Assembly (NCBI GenBank): GCA_013397845.1
Contig: VZTG01008997.1
Coordinates: 398,022 to 462,021 of the forward strand
DNA from: Melanocharis versteri
Lineage: Eukaryota > Chordata > Aves > Passeriformes > Melanocharitidae
DNA: 64,000 nt
Direction of reading: 5' to 3'
The position numbers and the translations under genes were made by a program. Under the pieces are notes generated by a model. That model worked only from the letters and a program-made list of their open reading frames with translations, was not told the DNA's origin and did not search any database. Positions 23,693-34,982 of this stretch are shown here, piece by piece; the stretch's first letter is position 1; the number at the start of each line of letters is the position of its first letter.

Positions 23693-25752
23693 AAGCTAAA
23701 TGTAAATATGTAAAATGCTGCGTTGTGGTTTTTGGTCACTAGCTCTGCTTAGATGACAGCTGAAAGTAAGCTTGGATTCATGCTAGTGGTTTCATCCTGG
23801 TTTTTCCCCCCAAATTGTTTTGCTTAAGTCCATATCACTGACCTTTCCTCTTTACAGAAAATAATTTATGAAATATTAAAGCTGTGTGGAAGCCTTTGTA
23901 ATTGCAGCTTCAGCAAGATTTGCAATTATGCAAGAAAATACTGAAATACATACCTATGTGCATCTCATCTCTTTGATATGCAAAAGCCCTTTACTCTTGC
24001 TTTTATTAACTGTTACGCTTCTGTTTCACACCTGCTTTTGCAGAGGAAATATGTGAGCCCACATGTCCCCCAGTGGTAGAATATGCTGTATATCTTTATA
24101 TGAGGAGGCAAAAAGAGCATATTTAGACAGGTTGAAGGTAAAAAAGATTTTTATGCTCAAGTTTCTGATTAGACCATTATAGCAGCATCACTAATTCCCC
24201 TCCTTCCATCTATTGTCTTCTTTCCTCCGTTGTCATCAGTGACCACCGTTGATTTGTTGACTCTATTAAAGTATTCAAGGAAGCCACAGGCCTGTCATTT
24301 TGGTCATAACCTTAATCTGTTTTCTCACCTTGGGAGAAAATGTGTTAATACACTGTCTGTTTCTATAGAATTAACTCATTGAGAAAGTTCCTGACGCAAC
24401 AAATCTGCAGTATGTTTCGAAGGAAAGAAAGGTTTTCTGAATCTTGGTTATTTTAACAGACAGCAAGCTGTGTTAAGCTGGCAATTTTTGTAAGAACCGT
24501 ACCAAATTAAGTGACAGTAAGCAATTGTAGTGTTATGTTGTGTAGTAATCTTTGAGCTGGATGAGTTGCAGCTCCTCCTGATTTCTCATAATCTCTGATT
24601 CCGTGTTATTTCTGAATGATTAAGCAAATCATTTATGCTAACTTCTGCTTTAATTTACATCTCTGTAGAGCCTGTGTAACTTTATTGATTCTGGAGTTGC
24701 TTTAGTTTTTAAGACAAGTAAGGGGAGGGGTCATTCCTGCTAGCTTGCTGATTTAGAAAATGAATTGAACTTTTTTCTCCCTCTTTTTTTTATGCCTTAC
24801 GGATAAAATGTACAGCTACCTAATTGCTTCTTGTAAAAGACTTTAAAATTCTACATATTGTGTATTGCCTTCTTTATAATAATTATTTCTAATTCTGAGT
24901 AACTACTTGCTGTGCAAATAGGCGTTATTGTAAGGAAAATGAAAACAGACTTGTTTGAGTTTTCTTATAGTTTATTTTTTGTTCTCTTATTTGGGGGAGA
25001 ATTTGTTTTTAATTTGAGAAACTGACATTGTATTTCAGTTTGTATTAAATTTTTGAATTTAACTTGCATTTGCAATCTAGCTAAATTTGCATTTTTAACT
25101 TAAAAATTAGCTCTTTTTGTAAATTTTAGTATGCAGATATCTGATTTTTGGAATAATGTTGTTTCACTGTCAGGTATATATCACAGATTCCTGAGCTGCT
25201 CCTTTTTCATCTGATTTGAAAACAGTGGTGTCCATTACATCTACTGGAATGTAATAATTTCCTAGTATTGAAACATGCATTTTTGGTCCTTGTTTTATCT
25301 GTGTTGGTCCGTCCTGCCCCTGCCATCTGAGATGTTGTGGGATGATCTGAATGCCTATAAGAGCTGAAGTTGCAGTTGAAGTGCTTGCCATCACTAAGTT
25401 GGCTGAAAAACTAAGTAGGGCAGGGTTGGTATCATTTGGCTTAAATGACTGGAAAAGATTTTTTTTTTCCTTTCATTTTTGGTGCCAGAATTCCCTCTGT
25501 TGTGGAACTCCTCATTTATGGCCTGCAAATCTGGGAAGCAATCCTTCTGGTTTATTAATCTGTCTTGCCAGACACTGTGATCTAGTTATTAGAACAAAAG
25601 ATGATGAAAGGAAATGTTAAGATTAAATTGTATTTTATGGTTACTAGAAGCTATGATGAATAAGAGTAAAAAGAATGTATATTCAACAGTGGGAGAGATT
25701 AATGTTGTCTTGAAATAACTCCCTTTAATTTATCTGTAATATTTTAATAAAT

Positions 25753-25786
25753 CTTTCCTATGCCAATAAATATTGGAATAGGAAAG
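25753..25786. repeat. short inverted repeat (16 bp arms, one mismatch)
   Basis: CTTTCCTATGCCAATA at 25753-25768 pairs with TATTGGAATAGGAAAG at 25771-25786 across a two-base gap, with a single mismatch. It is a stable short hairpin of unknown significance. Confidence 0.85.
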
Positions 25787-27051
25787 GTAACATAAAGGGA
25801 AGGTTGTACTAACTGAAAAACAGATGTCTCTGAAGTATATACTAATTACAAATTAAAATATTTGGGGATGAGACTGCTGCATCTTGGTTGTGTGTCATTT
25901 AGTGCAGTGAAGCTTTGATCTCTGGTTAGCGATCTTTAGCACTGCTGTGATACATTTAGAGATTATTAAAGATTTTTTTTTTAATGGAACATAAAGGATT
26001 CTTTTCTCTGTCTCTCCTTCCTATCTTATTTATTAGAAATAATTTTCGGTGAGGTATACGGGTAGTATTAATGTTAGGACCGACTTCTAATGGAAAAATC
26101 TTACTAATGCAAAAAGATCATACTGTTCACTGAAGAAAGGTTCAGTTAACTTCGTTTATTTTGGCTGAAATGGTGAAATTCAGTTCCACATGGAAGAGAC
26201 TAATATATATATGTAAGAGGACATTTTGATGACAGGATGATTAATGTGTGTGAAGAAAAAGCATATGTTGCTTAAGTGGGCCAGATATGACACACGTGCA
26301 TTGCAGGGCAATAAATGTGAGTGTTATTACATGACAGCGAAAACTTTGTAGATTATGGTCTCAGAACTCCCCCAAACTGGCTTTGGCTTCGATAGGATCA
26401 TTGTAGTTCAGAAAAGTGGAGTCAATATAACTGTGTCTTTTCCTTTATATCAAAATCTCTTCTGCCTCTATGTTGATGATAAGGAATATTAGGCTTTTTA
26501 GGGTTTTTTTTGGGAAAAAAAATTATTTTTATTGTACTACTGCATATTTTTGCAATACCTATTATACTCTTTCCTTTCAACTTTTATAGTATTTATTTAT
26601 TTGTACGTGGGTATACCAATATGCATTATACCTACAGATATCAGTACAATACAAGATTAATTGAAAAAAGGAGAAAGAAGAAGCCCACGATATTCTCCAG
26701 TCAAGGAGCTTCTGCCTTTTGCTGTAGTCCCTTAGCCAGTGCAACTGCTCTGAAGTGGAGTAGCTGGTTGTGATGTTTCTTTTTTGCCACACAGATTACT
26801 GTAATGTAGTGGAAGTTAGCAGTTCTGTTAGCAGTTAATACGTGAAAATAGTGGCTTTTGTTTACATGGCAGTTCTGCCTGATCCAAACCCAGTGGCAAA
26901 ATTCATGTTAAATTTCATTGTTGTGTTTTCACGGGTAGGATCTGAAGAGCACGGATCTTTAGGTGAGAAAATAAAGCTGTAATACGTTTCCTGTACCTAT
27001 CTTGTTTTATTAACCGTAACATGGACACGATCCTGTGCCATGTTCTCTGAA

Positions 27052-27137
27052 ATGACCCTGCTTGAACAGGGAGGTTGGACCACATGATCCACTGTGGTCT
27101 CTTCCAAACTTACCCAATCTGTGATTTTGTGATTCTG
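27052..27137 (+). mobile_element. CR1 retroposon 3' tail fragment (plus strand)
   Basis: CTTGAACAGGGAGGTTGGAC, then GGTCTCTTCCAAACTTACCC, then GTGATTTTGTGATTCTG match the final ~85 bases of CR1, including the terminal GATTCTG-type repeat. The copy is truncated to its tail. Confidence 0.85.
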
Positions 27138-27507
27138 CAGTACTGTGACACATAGGGCAGGGAAGCTTTCCTTGCTAGGAAGTGCTTTTATTTGGTATTG
27201 CTGTCTCTGATGCACAGTTTGCTTCTGCTGGAGAACTGTAAGCTTAATCTGGGATGCACTGAAGGAACTTGTCTTTCAGCTCTTTGGCCCAGCACTTCTC
27301 ATCTTTGAAACTCTTCCAGATCATACCAAGAGTGCTGTTAGAGGAAAGAGAATTGGTATCTTTCACCACCTCAGTTCACCATCAAATGGATTTTCCATTG
27401 CTTGGAATTGGTGTTAGGTTCTATGTTGGCAGAGGCTGATGAAGTTTCAGAGCGAATGTATCTTAGTAACTAATCCTTGCCACCTCCTTGAGAGGTGATT
27501 TGCCGTG

Positions 27508-27606
27508 TCTGACAGATGGGGAAGCACGGGAGCATGAAGTGGTTTCAGAGCTGGGATTAGAGTGCTGGTGTCCCAGACTTCTGGTTCTGTGCTCTGCACA
27601 ACCACA
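27508..27606 (-). mobile_element. MIR-like ancient SINE fossil (minus strand)
   Basis: ACAGATGGGGAAGCACGGG, then TTTCAGAGCTGGGATTAGAG, then CCCAGACTTCTGGTTCTGTG follow the order of the reverse-complement MIR core (acagatggggaaactgag, cagagctgggattcgaac, ctgactccagagc). Spacing is shortened by deletions. MIR-class elements are ancient in amniotes, so a surviving copy is plausible. Confidence 0.5.
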
Positions 27607-30600
27607 AAACCAACCTTTCCTACCCATCTCCTGTTACTATATTAGGACAAATTCCTATTGAATGTTGTTAATAAGGACAACAGGGGAATAATCCTGTTGT
27701 CCTAGTTGGGAAGGAAAGTGTTCTTTCAGTTCTATGCTATTGTATGGAATTTAATGCTAACGGTCAGGAGACCTTAAATAACTACATCAAACAGCCCATT
27801 CGGTGCCAGCCTTTCTTCTTATTTAGCTTAGTCTAAACTGACACCAAACTTTGAGACCTCCTCTCCTCCCACAGTGGAGAGCCGCTGGGATTTTTTATAC
27901 CACACATGGTTTCCCTCCTACATTTTCCTCCCATGTCAGATATTCATACCCCCTTTAATAACCAGCAGGGGGATCATTACATTGAGCTACTGCCAAATGC
28001 ATAATGACTGCTGCCTTTGCCTTACACAGTCACTGCACTACTGATATCCAATTCAGCATTGTAAAGTGCTTAGGGCTACCTTGGGGATGTGCTATATTAA
28101 ACCCAACTATTCTAAATCCTATTTAATACGAAGAGATTGGTGGTGGGGGAGGGGGGAGGGAGATTTAAAATTGTCATTAGTCACCTATTTTCAACAAGTA
28201 AAAATACCTGGTCACTTAGGGCCCAATTCTGTCGCTCTTAAGTCATAAATAGACCCCCCGATTTTAGTGTGGGGTGCATGGAGGTGAGCACTCTGCTTGC
28301 CACAGGGGGAGGCAGAATTAGGTCCTATAAAGCTCTGCCTGAGACAGTAAGTTTTCAAGAAGCAGATGGGGGTGAGCATGTCTGTTTCTGAATTCTCCTT
28401 ACAAATGTTTTACGGTGGAAACAGGAAAGTGGAAACATGCTTCATATCTGACTAAAAATAAAGGTACTCTTAAACTTGTAAAAGGCAACATTTTTATTTG
28501 AATGATATGACAGAGCTGCCACAGGAGTGTTACCTGCTATAAAGAAAGCTTAAGAATTATTACCTTTATTAGACCAGTGACACTGAGCTTTAGCCATACA
28601 TTTCTAACTTCTGTCCCTCTACAGAGACAATTTTCTTTTCTTAAATAAACTGTCATGCTAGTGTTAATATATTGTTGGCTCCCTCATACTCTGAGAATAC
28701 TGCTGATATAAAACATGTATATGTTAGATTGGTAATAGTATCTTTAGTGTAGCTGACTAGAACAAATGTGTTTCCCTCATGGCTGTGCTAATGTGATAAA
28801 GGAAAATTGGCTGTTCATCAGCTTTTGGCTGGGTAAAGACAGTAGAGATGGAACCACATTCTTTTTTATGCATTAATACCACTGAGAACTTTTCACTAGT
28901 TATATTTCATGTGCAGGCATGTTGTGCAAAGATGTTGTAAAACATGAGATAATGCTACAAATAACAAAGTAGAAAAGCCTGTATCTTTTATGATGATAAC
29001 AGTCAAACACCAAATGACAGTAACAGGCTGTAAAAAATGTGATGCAGAAAAAAAATGCAATGTAACCACAATATATACGTATACTTAGGCTCTTGCAAAT
29101 AGGGCATCAGATGTTTAGAGGGCTTTGAATTAAAATTAAATAAAAAACTGTTGTATTTAGGTCATTGATGTGTCAACACAAAAGATAATTTAAAATGGAG
29201 AGATGTATTTTGAGCGGTGAAACTCATATGCAATAACTTTTTGAACAAATCTCAAGGCTTAGTAATTATGATAATAGCCTTCAAATTTCCATCAGTGGAA
29301 GGGCAATAAATATTCCTGTCTAAATTTGGGAAATATTGACTGAATCTGGAAATGGCAATAAAGCTCAGCATGCATGTGTGTTTGAAAGTACAGTTTAAGG
29401 AGGAAAAATTCATTTGTACAATCTTGTGTGAAGACAAAAAAAAAAAAGGCCAAACAAACCCCTCCATCTTATTTCATGTTTTCTTTCTTAAAATGCTGAT
29501 AGACTCATGTTGCCGAAGGCACTGATGCTGATCATCTGAGCTCAGATTTATAGATAATTGTGTCCGTTTATCTTGGTCTGAAATTTGAAAGACTTTATTG
29601 TCAGAGTAGTATTGTGTGTACTTATATTGTGGTTTTCAAGCTGGTATTTTGTTAACTGGCAAATAAGTTCTGTCTTCCCTTTTTTTGCAACAAATCATTC
29701 TGGGTCGTAAACCTCCTATATCCTCACATAGATATTGTTCTTATGAAAGCAATAATTCCAGGTTTGTTTTTTTTGATTAGCATGACTATCAAGATGGGCT
29801 AAAGCACTCTATTTTTACTGGCCTTGATAGACATGATTCACTAGACATCCATAACTGCAAAATTTAAATAATGCTCTGTAAATTGGCAGCAACAAAATAC
29901 TGTTTCAAAATTGGAAAGCTACTAAGTTCTTATGTGAAAAAAGCTTTATGCAAGATAAACATTACTAAAATAAAAAATAATTTATTTTTTTTACTTTTGC
30001 AAATAAATCACTTTCTAAAATAAAAGTTTTAGATAAGTCCAACTTAGTTTCTGTAATTAACTTCATTAATGGGAACCTGACTATAGCCATATAGTCAGAA
30101 GCAACCACTTCTGCTTTTCATTTTGTGAGGTCCTGGATCTTTTAAACGAGAGTACTGAATTTCGTAAAATGTAAGGCTGAAAGACACTCGTATATTATTA
30201 AACTTTTCCTAATTTTAGGTAACCTAAATCTAAGGATTTCTAATACAAAAAAAAAACCCCCAACTTTGTAAGTGCTCAGCATCTTGTGACTTTGTGGAGC
30301 TGGGAGAATGCCATAAAGTATTTCTATGAACGTTAGCTCAGATTTAAAATGAATTGGCAGGGAAGGGAGCACTTGCAGAAAACAGTACCCTGGGGTGCTG
30401 GCTGAGTGCATATTCCTAGCCGAGGGTTCCCTTGATGAAAGGGAATTACCCAGTGGGTGTAAAGCAGATATAGGCAGTTCCTATGCCGTTCCCTTCAGCC
30501 CTTGTAGAAGGAAGCAAGCTGGGGTTAGGGAGGCATTTTGGGGGGTGTTAGAGGCCTGTGTTTGGTTATCCTGAGCATGGTGTGCAGCCCCTTGAGGCCT

Positions 30601-30980
30601 GTTTGAAGTGATGTATGAGAAGAGCTGTGACAGCTGTAACATGTGCCCATGGCCTGAAGTGGTGATGGAGCTGTAACCAGCCTTGTACCTTGTGAAACAC
30701 ACCCACCCTTCTTTTCTGCTCTTCCCCTCCATCTCCACCAGATCCCTGTACTGTAGTTCCTTCCTTGATTTAACCCCTGTGGAAATTTTATACTCTGCAT
30801 CTAAGTGATGATCTGTTAATGGCAAAGAGGTAACTGCTTTCTGTAGGCACCGAAAATAAAGACACCGCGAATAGCTTGAGGTAATGTTATCAGTTAATCA
30901 GTGATAGACAAAAAAATGTAGAGAAATCAAAGTGATTGCATGATAAAGCATGTGTTTGCCCCTTTACATTGATTCTACAG

Positions 30981-31116
30981 GTGCATCACAGCCGAATTAG
31001 TTTCTTCTTGAATGGTTGGGAAGATGATAACACACCTTTTGATTCAAGGACTCTTATGGGAACAGTTGCAGATACTGATGCTGATGGTACTCTGCAAATT
31101 GGACAAAGCTTCGCAG
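30981..31116 (+). CDS. USH2A: usherin, exon 4 (LamG-like jellyroll, second part)
   Basis: 136 bp encoding residues 218-262 and the first base of codon 263. The frame starts VHHSRISFFLNG and ends GTLQIGQSFAG, matching human VHQTKISFFING...GTVQIGQSLNG. Human exon 4 is 133 bp (c.652-784), so this is the only exon here with a length difference: one extra codon, next to a DTDADG sequence at residues 248-253 (31071-31088). The acceptor is GATTCTACAG and the donor G|GTAAAT. The exon starts at phase 0 and ends at phase 1. Confidence 0.97.
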
Positions 31117-32276
31117 GTAAATCTCGTAGTACTTTAGTGGAATGCACTGGAATAGTCAAAATAAAATATGCATGATGTGGTTAGAAGAAGTGTGAGTAAT
31201 TTTGAGTTATCTGTATGCTGAGAAGTAATACCTTACTGCAGAAGAAAATTTCTGTTGTTCAGTTAGCTCTCTCAAAAGATTGGCTGGAAGATAGAACAAA
31301 TCATGATTGTCTGCCAAACATCTATGCGTTCCTGCATGTAGGTAGATTTTCCTGCATTCTCTAAAACATGTACGTAAAGTGACTTATTCAACTAATTTCT
31401 GATCGTAGTTTTTCTGAGTAAATAGAGGGAACTGTTCCGGAATGGAATTGTGCATGGCCACTCGACTACATTCCTCTCTCTGCAGAGTCAGGAACAGAGC
31501 TGAAGGTTTCTGGCTGTCTGTGTTCTTCAGTTCTATCAATACTCATGTAAACCAGCAGAATGAGAATCTTTCAGCCTCTAGTAATGCCTAAGAGTTTTAC
31601 TCTTCATCTGCATCAAGAGTTTTAAATGTACTACATCATGACATGATCACTGAAGAACAGTGGGCAATGTTTTGTTGCTTTTCACTAAATCTTGGCTCTG
31701 CAGGTGTAAGAACACTGACTTTTGCTCTTCAGGAACATGCACAATTTGAAGTTAACTTCTAAATATATGTCACATAAACAGCTTTATTGTGGCTTTGGGC
31801 AAGAAAGTATTCCATGCCCTGTTTCTTAAAGCTTGCATTTGGAAATGTATTTTGTTTTGGTTTTGATTCTGAAGGCTGGATATCTAATAATCATGTAAAA
31901 GAAAGGAATATTTTAAAATGCTTTTTATCTTTATTGTATAAATTGATAGGTACAGTTGTACCTACTGTATCTCTTCTCTAATTAGAGGTGGCACATGGAC
32001 TGGCTCATTACTTCTGTCTAATGAGCCGATCCCTGTGCCACCTCTCTAATCAGAAAAGAGATAGGTACAAAATGTTCTTATAAAGTTATTATAAATCATT
32101 CTTTTTTATCAAAAAAATTAAGTCACTGCCCTCTATAGTTTTGTCCAGGTCCGAGATGGTTTCATTCAGGAGGGGTAATTGTGCAAAAGAGATTTCTGAG
32201 TGCTGAATTAAAGGTGCTCTCATGCAGTGCAAAGCTGCCTTCTGCTCAATAGATTATTTATAGTATATTTTCTTAG
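31117..32276 (+). other. USH2A: intron 4 of USH2A (1.16 kb)
   Basis: Short AT-rich intron from GTAAAT to TTTTCTTAG. Its only striking content is the long foldback at 31958-32068, about 210 bases before exon 5. Confidence 0.93.
31958..32068. repeat. long near-perfect inverted repeat (foldback, 111 bp)
   Basis: The left arm 31958-32010 (starts GTACCTACTG, ends GGCTCATTA) is complementary to the right arm 32019-32068 (starts TAATGAGCC, ends AGATAGGTAC). The loop is eight bases. Aligned, 43 of 48 positions are Watson-Crick pairs, with bulges of five and two bases and one further G-U pair if transcribed. The ten-base GATAGGTACA also occurs directly at 31945-31954 and 32060-32069. It could be a pri-miRNA-like hairpin in the USH2A intron, a foldback/MITE element, or a local inverted duplication. 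It resembles no miRNA I know. Confidence 0.9.
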
Positions 32277-32340
32277 GTTTAGAGCAATTTGTTGGAAGAA
32301 TGCAAGATTTTCGATTTTACCCAGTGGCACTCACAAACAG
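32277..32340 (+). CDS. USH2A: usherin, exon 5 (end of LamG-like domain)
   Basis: 64 bp, the same as human exon 5 (c.785-848), encoding the rest of codon 263 to residue 283 plus two bases. The sequence LEQFVGRMQDFRFYPVALTN is the closing strand of the LamG-like fold and is nearly identical to human. The acceptor is TTCTTAG|GT and the donor AG|GTAAAC. The exon is phase 1 to phase 2, so skipping it would shift the frame. Confidence 0.97.
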
Positions 32341-34687
32341 GTAAACAACTTTTATTTTTGTAACAAAATAAGAGTGTAGTGAGAGGAAAGTGTAGATAAC
32401 AATATGCTTATTTCCCAAAGTGTAGTGCTTTTCTGATGTTTCCCTTAGATAATTGCTTATGACGATGGAGCTTCCTGAGCCTCGTTTCAAAGATTACCTT
32501 TAATCTAAAAAAATTCTGAGTTAAAGTAAATTCAACAACTTAATGTGTATTGCTTTTGAACTGTTGCTTAAATAGGCTTGATGTATGTAGTGATGTATGT
32601 AGTAGATATGTAGTGAAACAAAACACTATAATAAATATGTGCTCTCCTTGTTATTGTTGTCCTTGCTACAACCTGACTTAGTATGTATTCTGCAGAGAGT
32701 AGATCCAGTTGCTAGATTTCAATGCTTATAAACTGTCTAGGTGTTATCTACTCATCATAATTCTGACATAATAGTGTGTGCTGATAAGCTTAGTCCTGGT
32801 GGATAAGACTTCCTAAGCTTCTTCTGAGCTCCATGTGAACTGTAGGGCAAGGAAGGGAGCACAGCAGGCTAGTCCAGTTTAGACCACTCAGATATACCAG
32901 TGATGCAGAGAGGGGGACAGGCACTCCAAGTGATTAGCACGCTGGCTTTGTGGCTGGAAGCTTGGCTTCCTGTGCTTAGCTGTTGTTTTCCTCTGGTTTC
33001 ACTTCCCTACGGTATCCATGTCGGGTATTCTTGGTGCTCCCCTGCCCCACGCACACACCGCTGCCCCGAGGTGCCATTGTCTCCTGCTCTCCAGATGAGA
33101 TTGTCACCATAAGCCACCAATGACTCTGCTACCTCAGCCCACAGAGCCCTGGGCAATTGCTTTGACTTCCTCTGTTCCCGAGGCCAAATTACTGTTGCCA
33201 CTGCAATTTCTGTTGCCCTCCAGCCTCCCTTCCCAGCACATTACAAAGAGATGTTACCTTTGTTATCCAGCTCATGCTGGATTAATCCAGTCAGTTCAGG
33301 CTGGCCAGAAGTAGTCAGGTCCTATTTGTCTGCGTAGTGCTTCTGGGGAGGCTGCACGCAGTGACACTCGGGACTGCAGACCTTCAGGCTACTTAATGAT
33401 AGTCTTTCAATACGATGTAGAGCAGTTTCCTTGGAGCTCAGCTGTCTGCAGGACATTATGGTGAACTGAGCTCCTGTGAATTGGAAGTGTTAATGTGAAT
33501 TTGAATTCCAAGTTTTATGAAAATCGTGTTGGTTGTATTTCTCAGAGAAATGCTTGTCAAATCTTTTGAACTACAATTTAGGTCAGTGAAATGAATAGAG
33601 CTTAACAATTAAAAATTAAGGTATTTTACAGACTGTTTTGACCTACTGATGTCTTTGTAGATTTGGTTTTATATCCACAAATAACTTGGTCCAAGATGTT
33701 TCTCTGGGATAAACTGGGAAGGAAAGTCTTGCCCGCATACAAATTAATTTAAGGCTACGGCTGTGTAAAAGGTCCTGTAACTCTGGGTTCTGTGGAAGTT
33801 GTAGTGGCAGCTGGCAAGTATTTATTTGCTTAATAAGCCCACAAAGTTTTGTTCTTACTGATGAAGTAGGAAAACAGGAAAAGTAACAAGGCTTAAATAT
33901 AAAAATTCAGTATCTTCTGGACTCACAAAATCCTTCCTTTACACCAGAGATGAGCAGATAAAGAACTGCTCATGTCATTCATATATCTGCTTGTTTGCCT
34001 GCCTACCTACCTTCATTTCTATTTCAGTTGCTGATGTCAGAGGGAGCTGAAGTATCTCAATGATTTGACATGACTAGGTTGATTGCAGTTAAAAAAGTGG
34101 GCATTTTAATTAAAATTAGTTAAAAGTGAAAATATTTCTATCCAGGTTTTCTAAGGTACAGTATGATATTGTTCAAGCTGCTATTTTTGGAGGATTTGAG
34201 TGCAAGCATTGAACTTTACTGTGGTTACAGGCAATATATTGACACTATGGTGCGTTTAAGAGCAGGATCCAGACTGCTGATTGGAGTTAGACATGATGCT
34301 GCAATAAAATGTTAAGAGTTTTTCTCCTTGCATTTATGGCTGGGTTCATCCTATCTGGCTTGATATACCCCTCCAAAGAACTCATTTCTCTTGGTGCTCT
34401 GTGTTTGAAGAACTCCATGTGTGTGGAGCTATGAAAGCAGCTCCAGCATAGTTCTTCACAGATATTTTCTGAAGGTGCCTGCTGCTCTACCATTGATAAT
34501 GTAGAGACCTTGGGGCAGGGGGGGCTTCACTCGAGCTGATTGCCCCATTTTTATGAGCTGAAACCAGGAGTTTAGGGCTTCTACTGTAATCTAACCTGAA
34601 TTTTGTTTAATCTATGAGCCTAGATGCATGAAGTGACATTTGTTCTTTTTGTCATGTATGTAATTACTATTCTCTATGCTGTGACAG
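32341..34687 (+). other. USH2A: intron 5 of USH2A (2.35 kb)
   Basis: Intron from GTAAAC to GCTGTGACAG. A short tandem duplication of TGATGTATGTAG lies at 32579-32602. A GC-richer stretch at about 32.9-33.35 kb contains no recognisable gene or repeat. Confidence 0.92.
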
Positions 34688-34982
34688 AGACATTTTGGAA
34701 GTATTCTCTGGAAAATTCCCTCATCTTCATACCCAGTCCGAGTGCCGCTGTCCTGGAAGTCATCCCCGAGTACACCCTTTGATACAGAGGTACTGCATCC
34801 CTAATGGTGCAGATGATACCACTAATGACAGGGTGCTGAGGCTGGATGCAGAAGCCCATCCTCTCTCCTACATCAATGATAATGACATTGGGACCACCTG
34901 GATTTCGTCTGTGTTTGCTAATACTGCAGGTCTGGATCGTGGTGTTTCGATCACGATAGATTTACAAAATGGACAGTATCAG
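34688..34982 (+). CDS. USH2A: usherin, exon 6 (laminin N-terminal domain, first part)
   Basis: 295 bp, the same as human c.849-1143, encoding residues 284-382. After ILEVFSGKFP comes CRCPGSHPRVHP and RYCIPNGADD, the entry of the laminin N-terminal (LN, domain VI) fold. SYINDNDIGTTWISSVF contains the polar D-ND--T-W-S signature typical of LN domains. The exon ends at IDLQNGQYQ. In human, missense changes in this domain cause Usher syndrome type 2. The acceptor ATGCTGTGACAG has a weak pyrimidine tract; the donor is CAG|GTAATA. The phase is 2 to 0. Confidence 0.97.

Larger units (their letters stand above)
6554..30980 (+). other. USH2A: intron 3 of USH2A (24.4 kb)
   Basis: This is the longest intron in the window and holds most of its repeat fossils. 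They include a CR1-like LINE broken by an LTR-like element (about 9300-10290), LINE relics near 18.5 and 20.6 kb, a minus-strand CR1 3' end (23198-23510), a short CR1 tail (27052-27137) and a MIR-like fossil (27508-27606). T-rich unclassified sequence runs from about 13.2 to 16.2 kb. From about 27.8 to 30.1 kb the sequence looks repeat-poor and may include conserved non-coding elements, though this could not be tested. Short open frames are common but none looks like a gene. Confidence 0.9.

Noticed and set aside
30360..30790. GC-richer stretch with open frames on the minus strand before exon 4
   Set aside because: No protein motif or recognised repeat was found. Frames on the minus strand overlap each other and lack any splice or start context.
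32900..33314. GC-rich open frames in intron 5
   Set aside because: Frames are open on both strands because of base composition. There is no cysteine pattern or match to usherin, so no extra exon.
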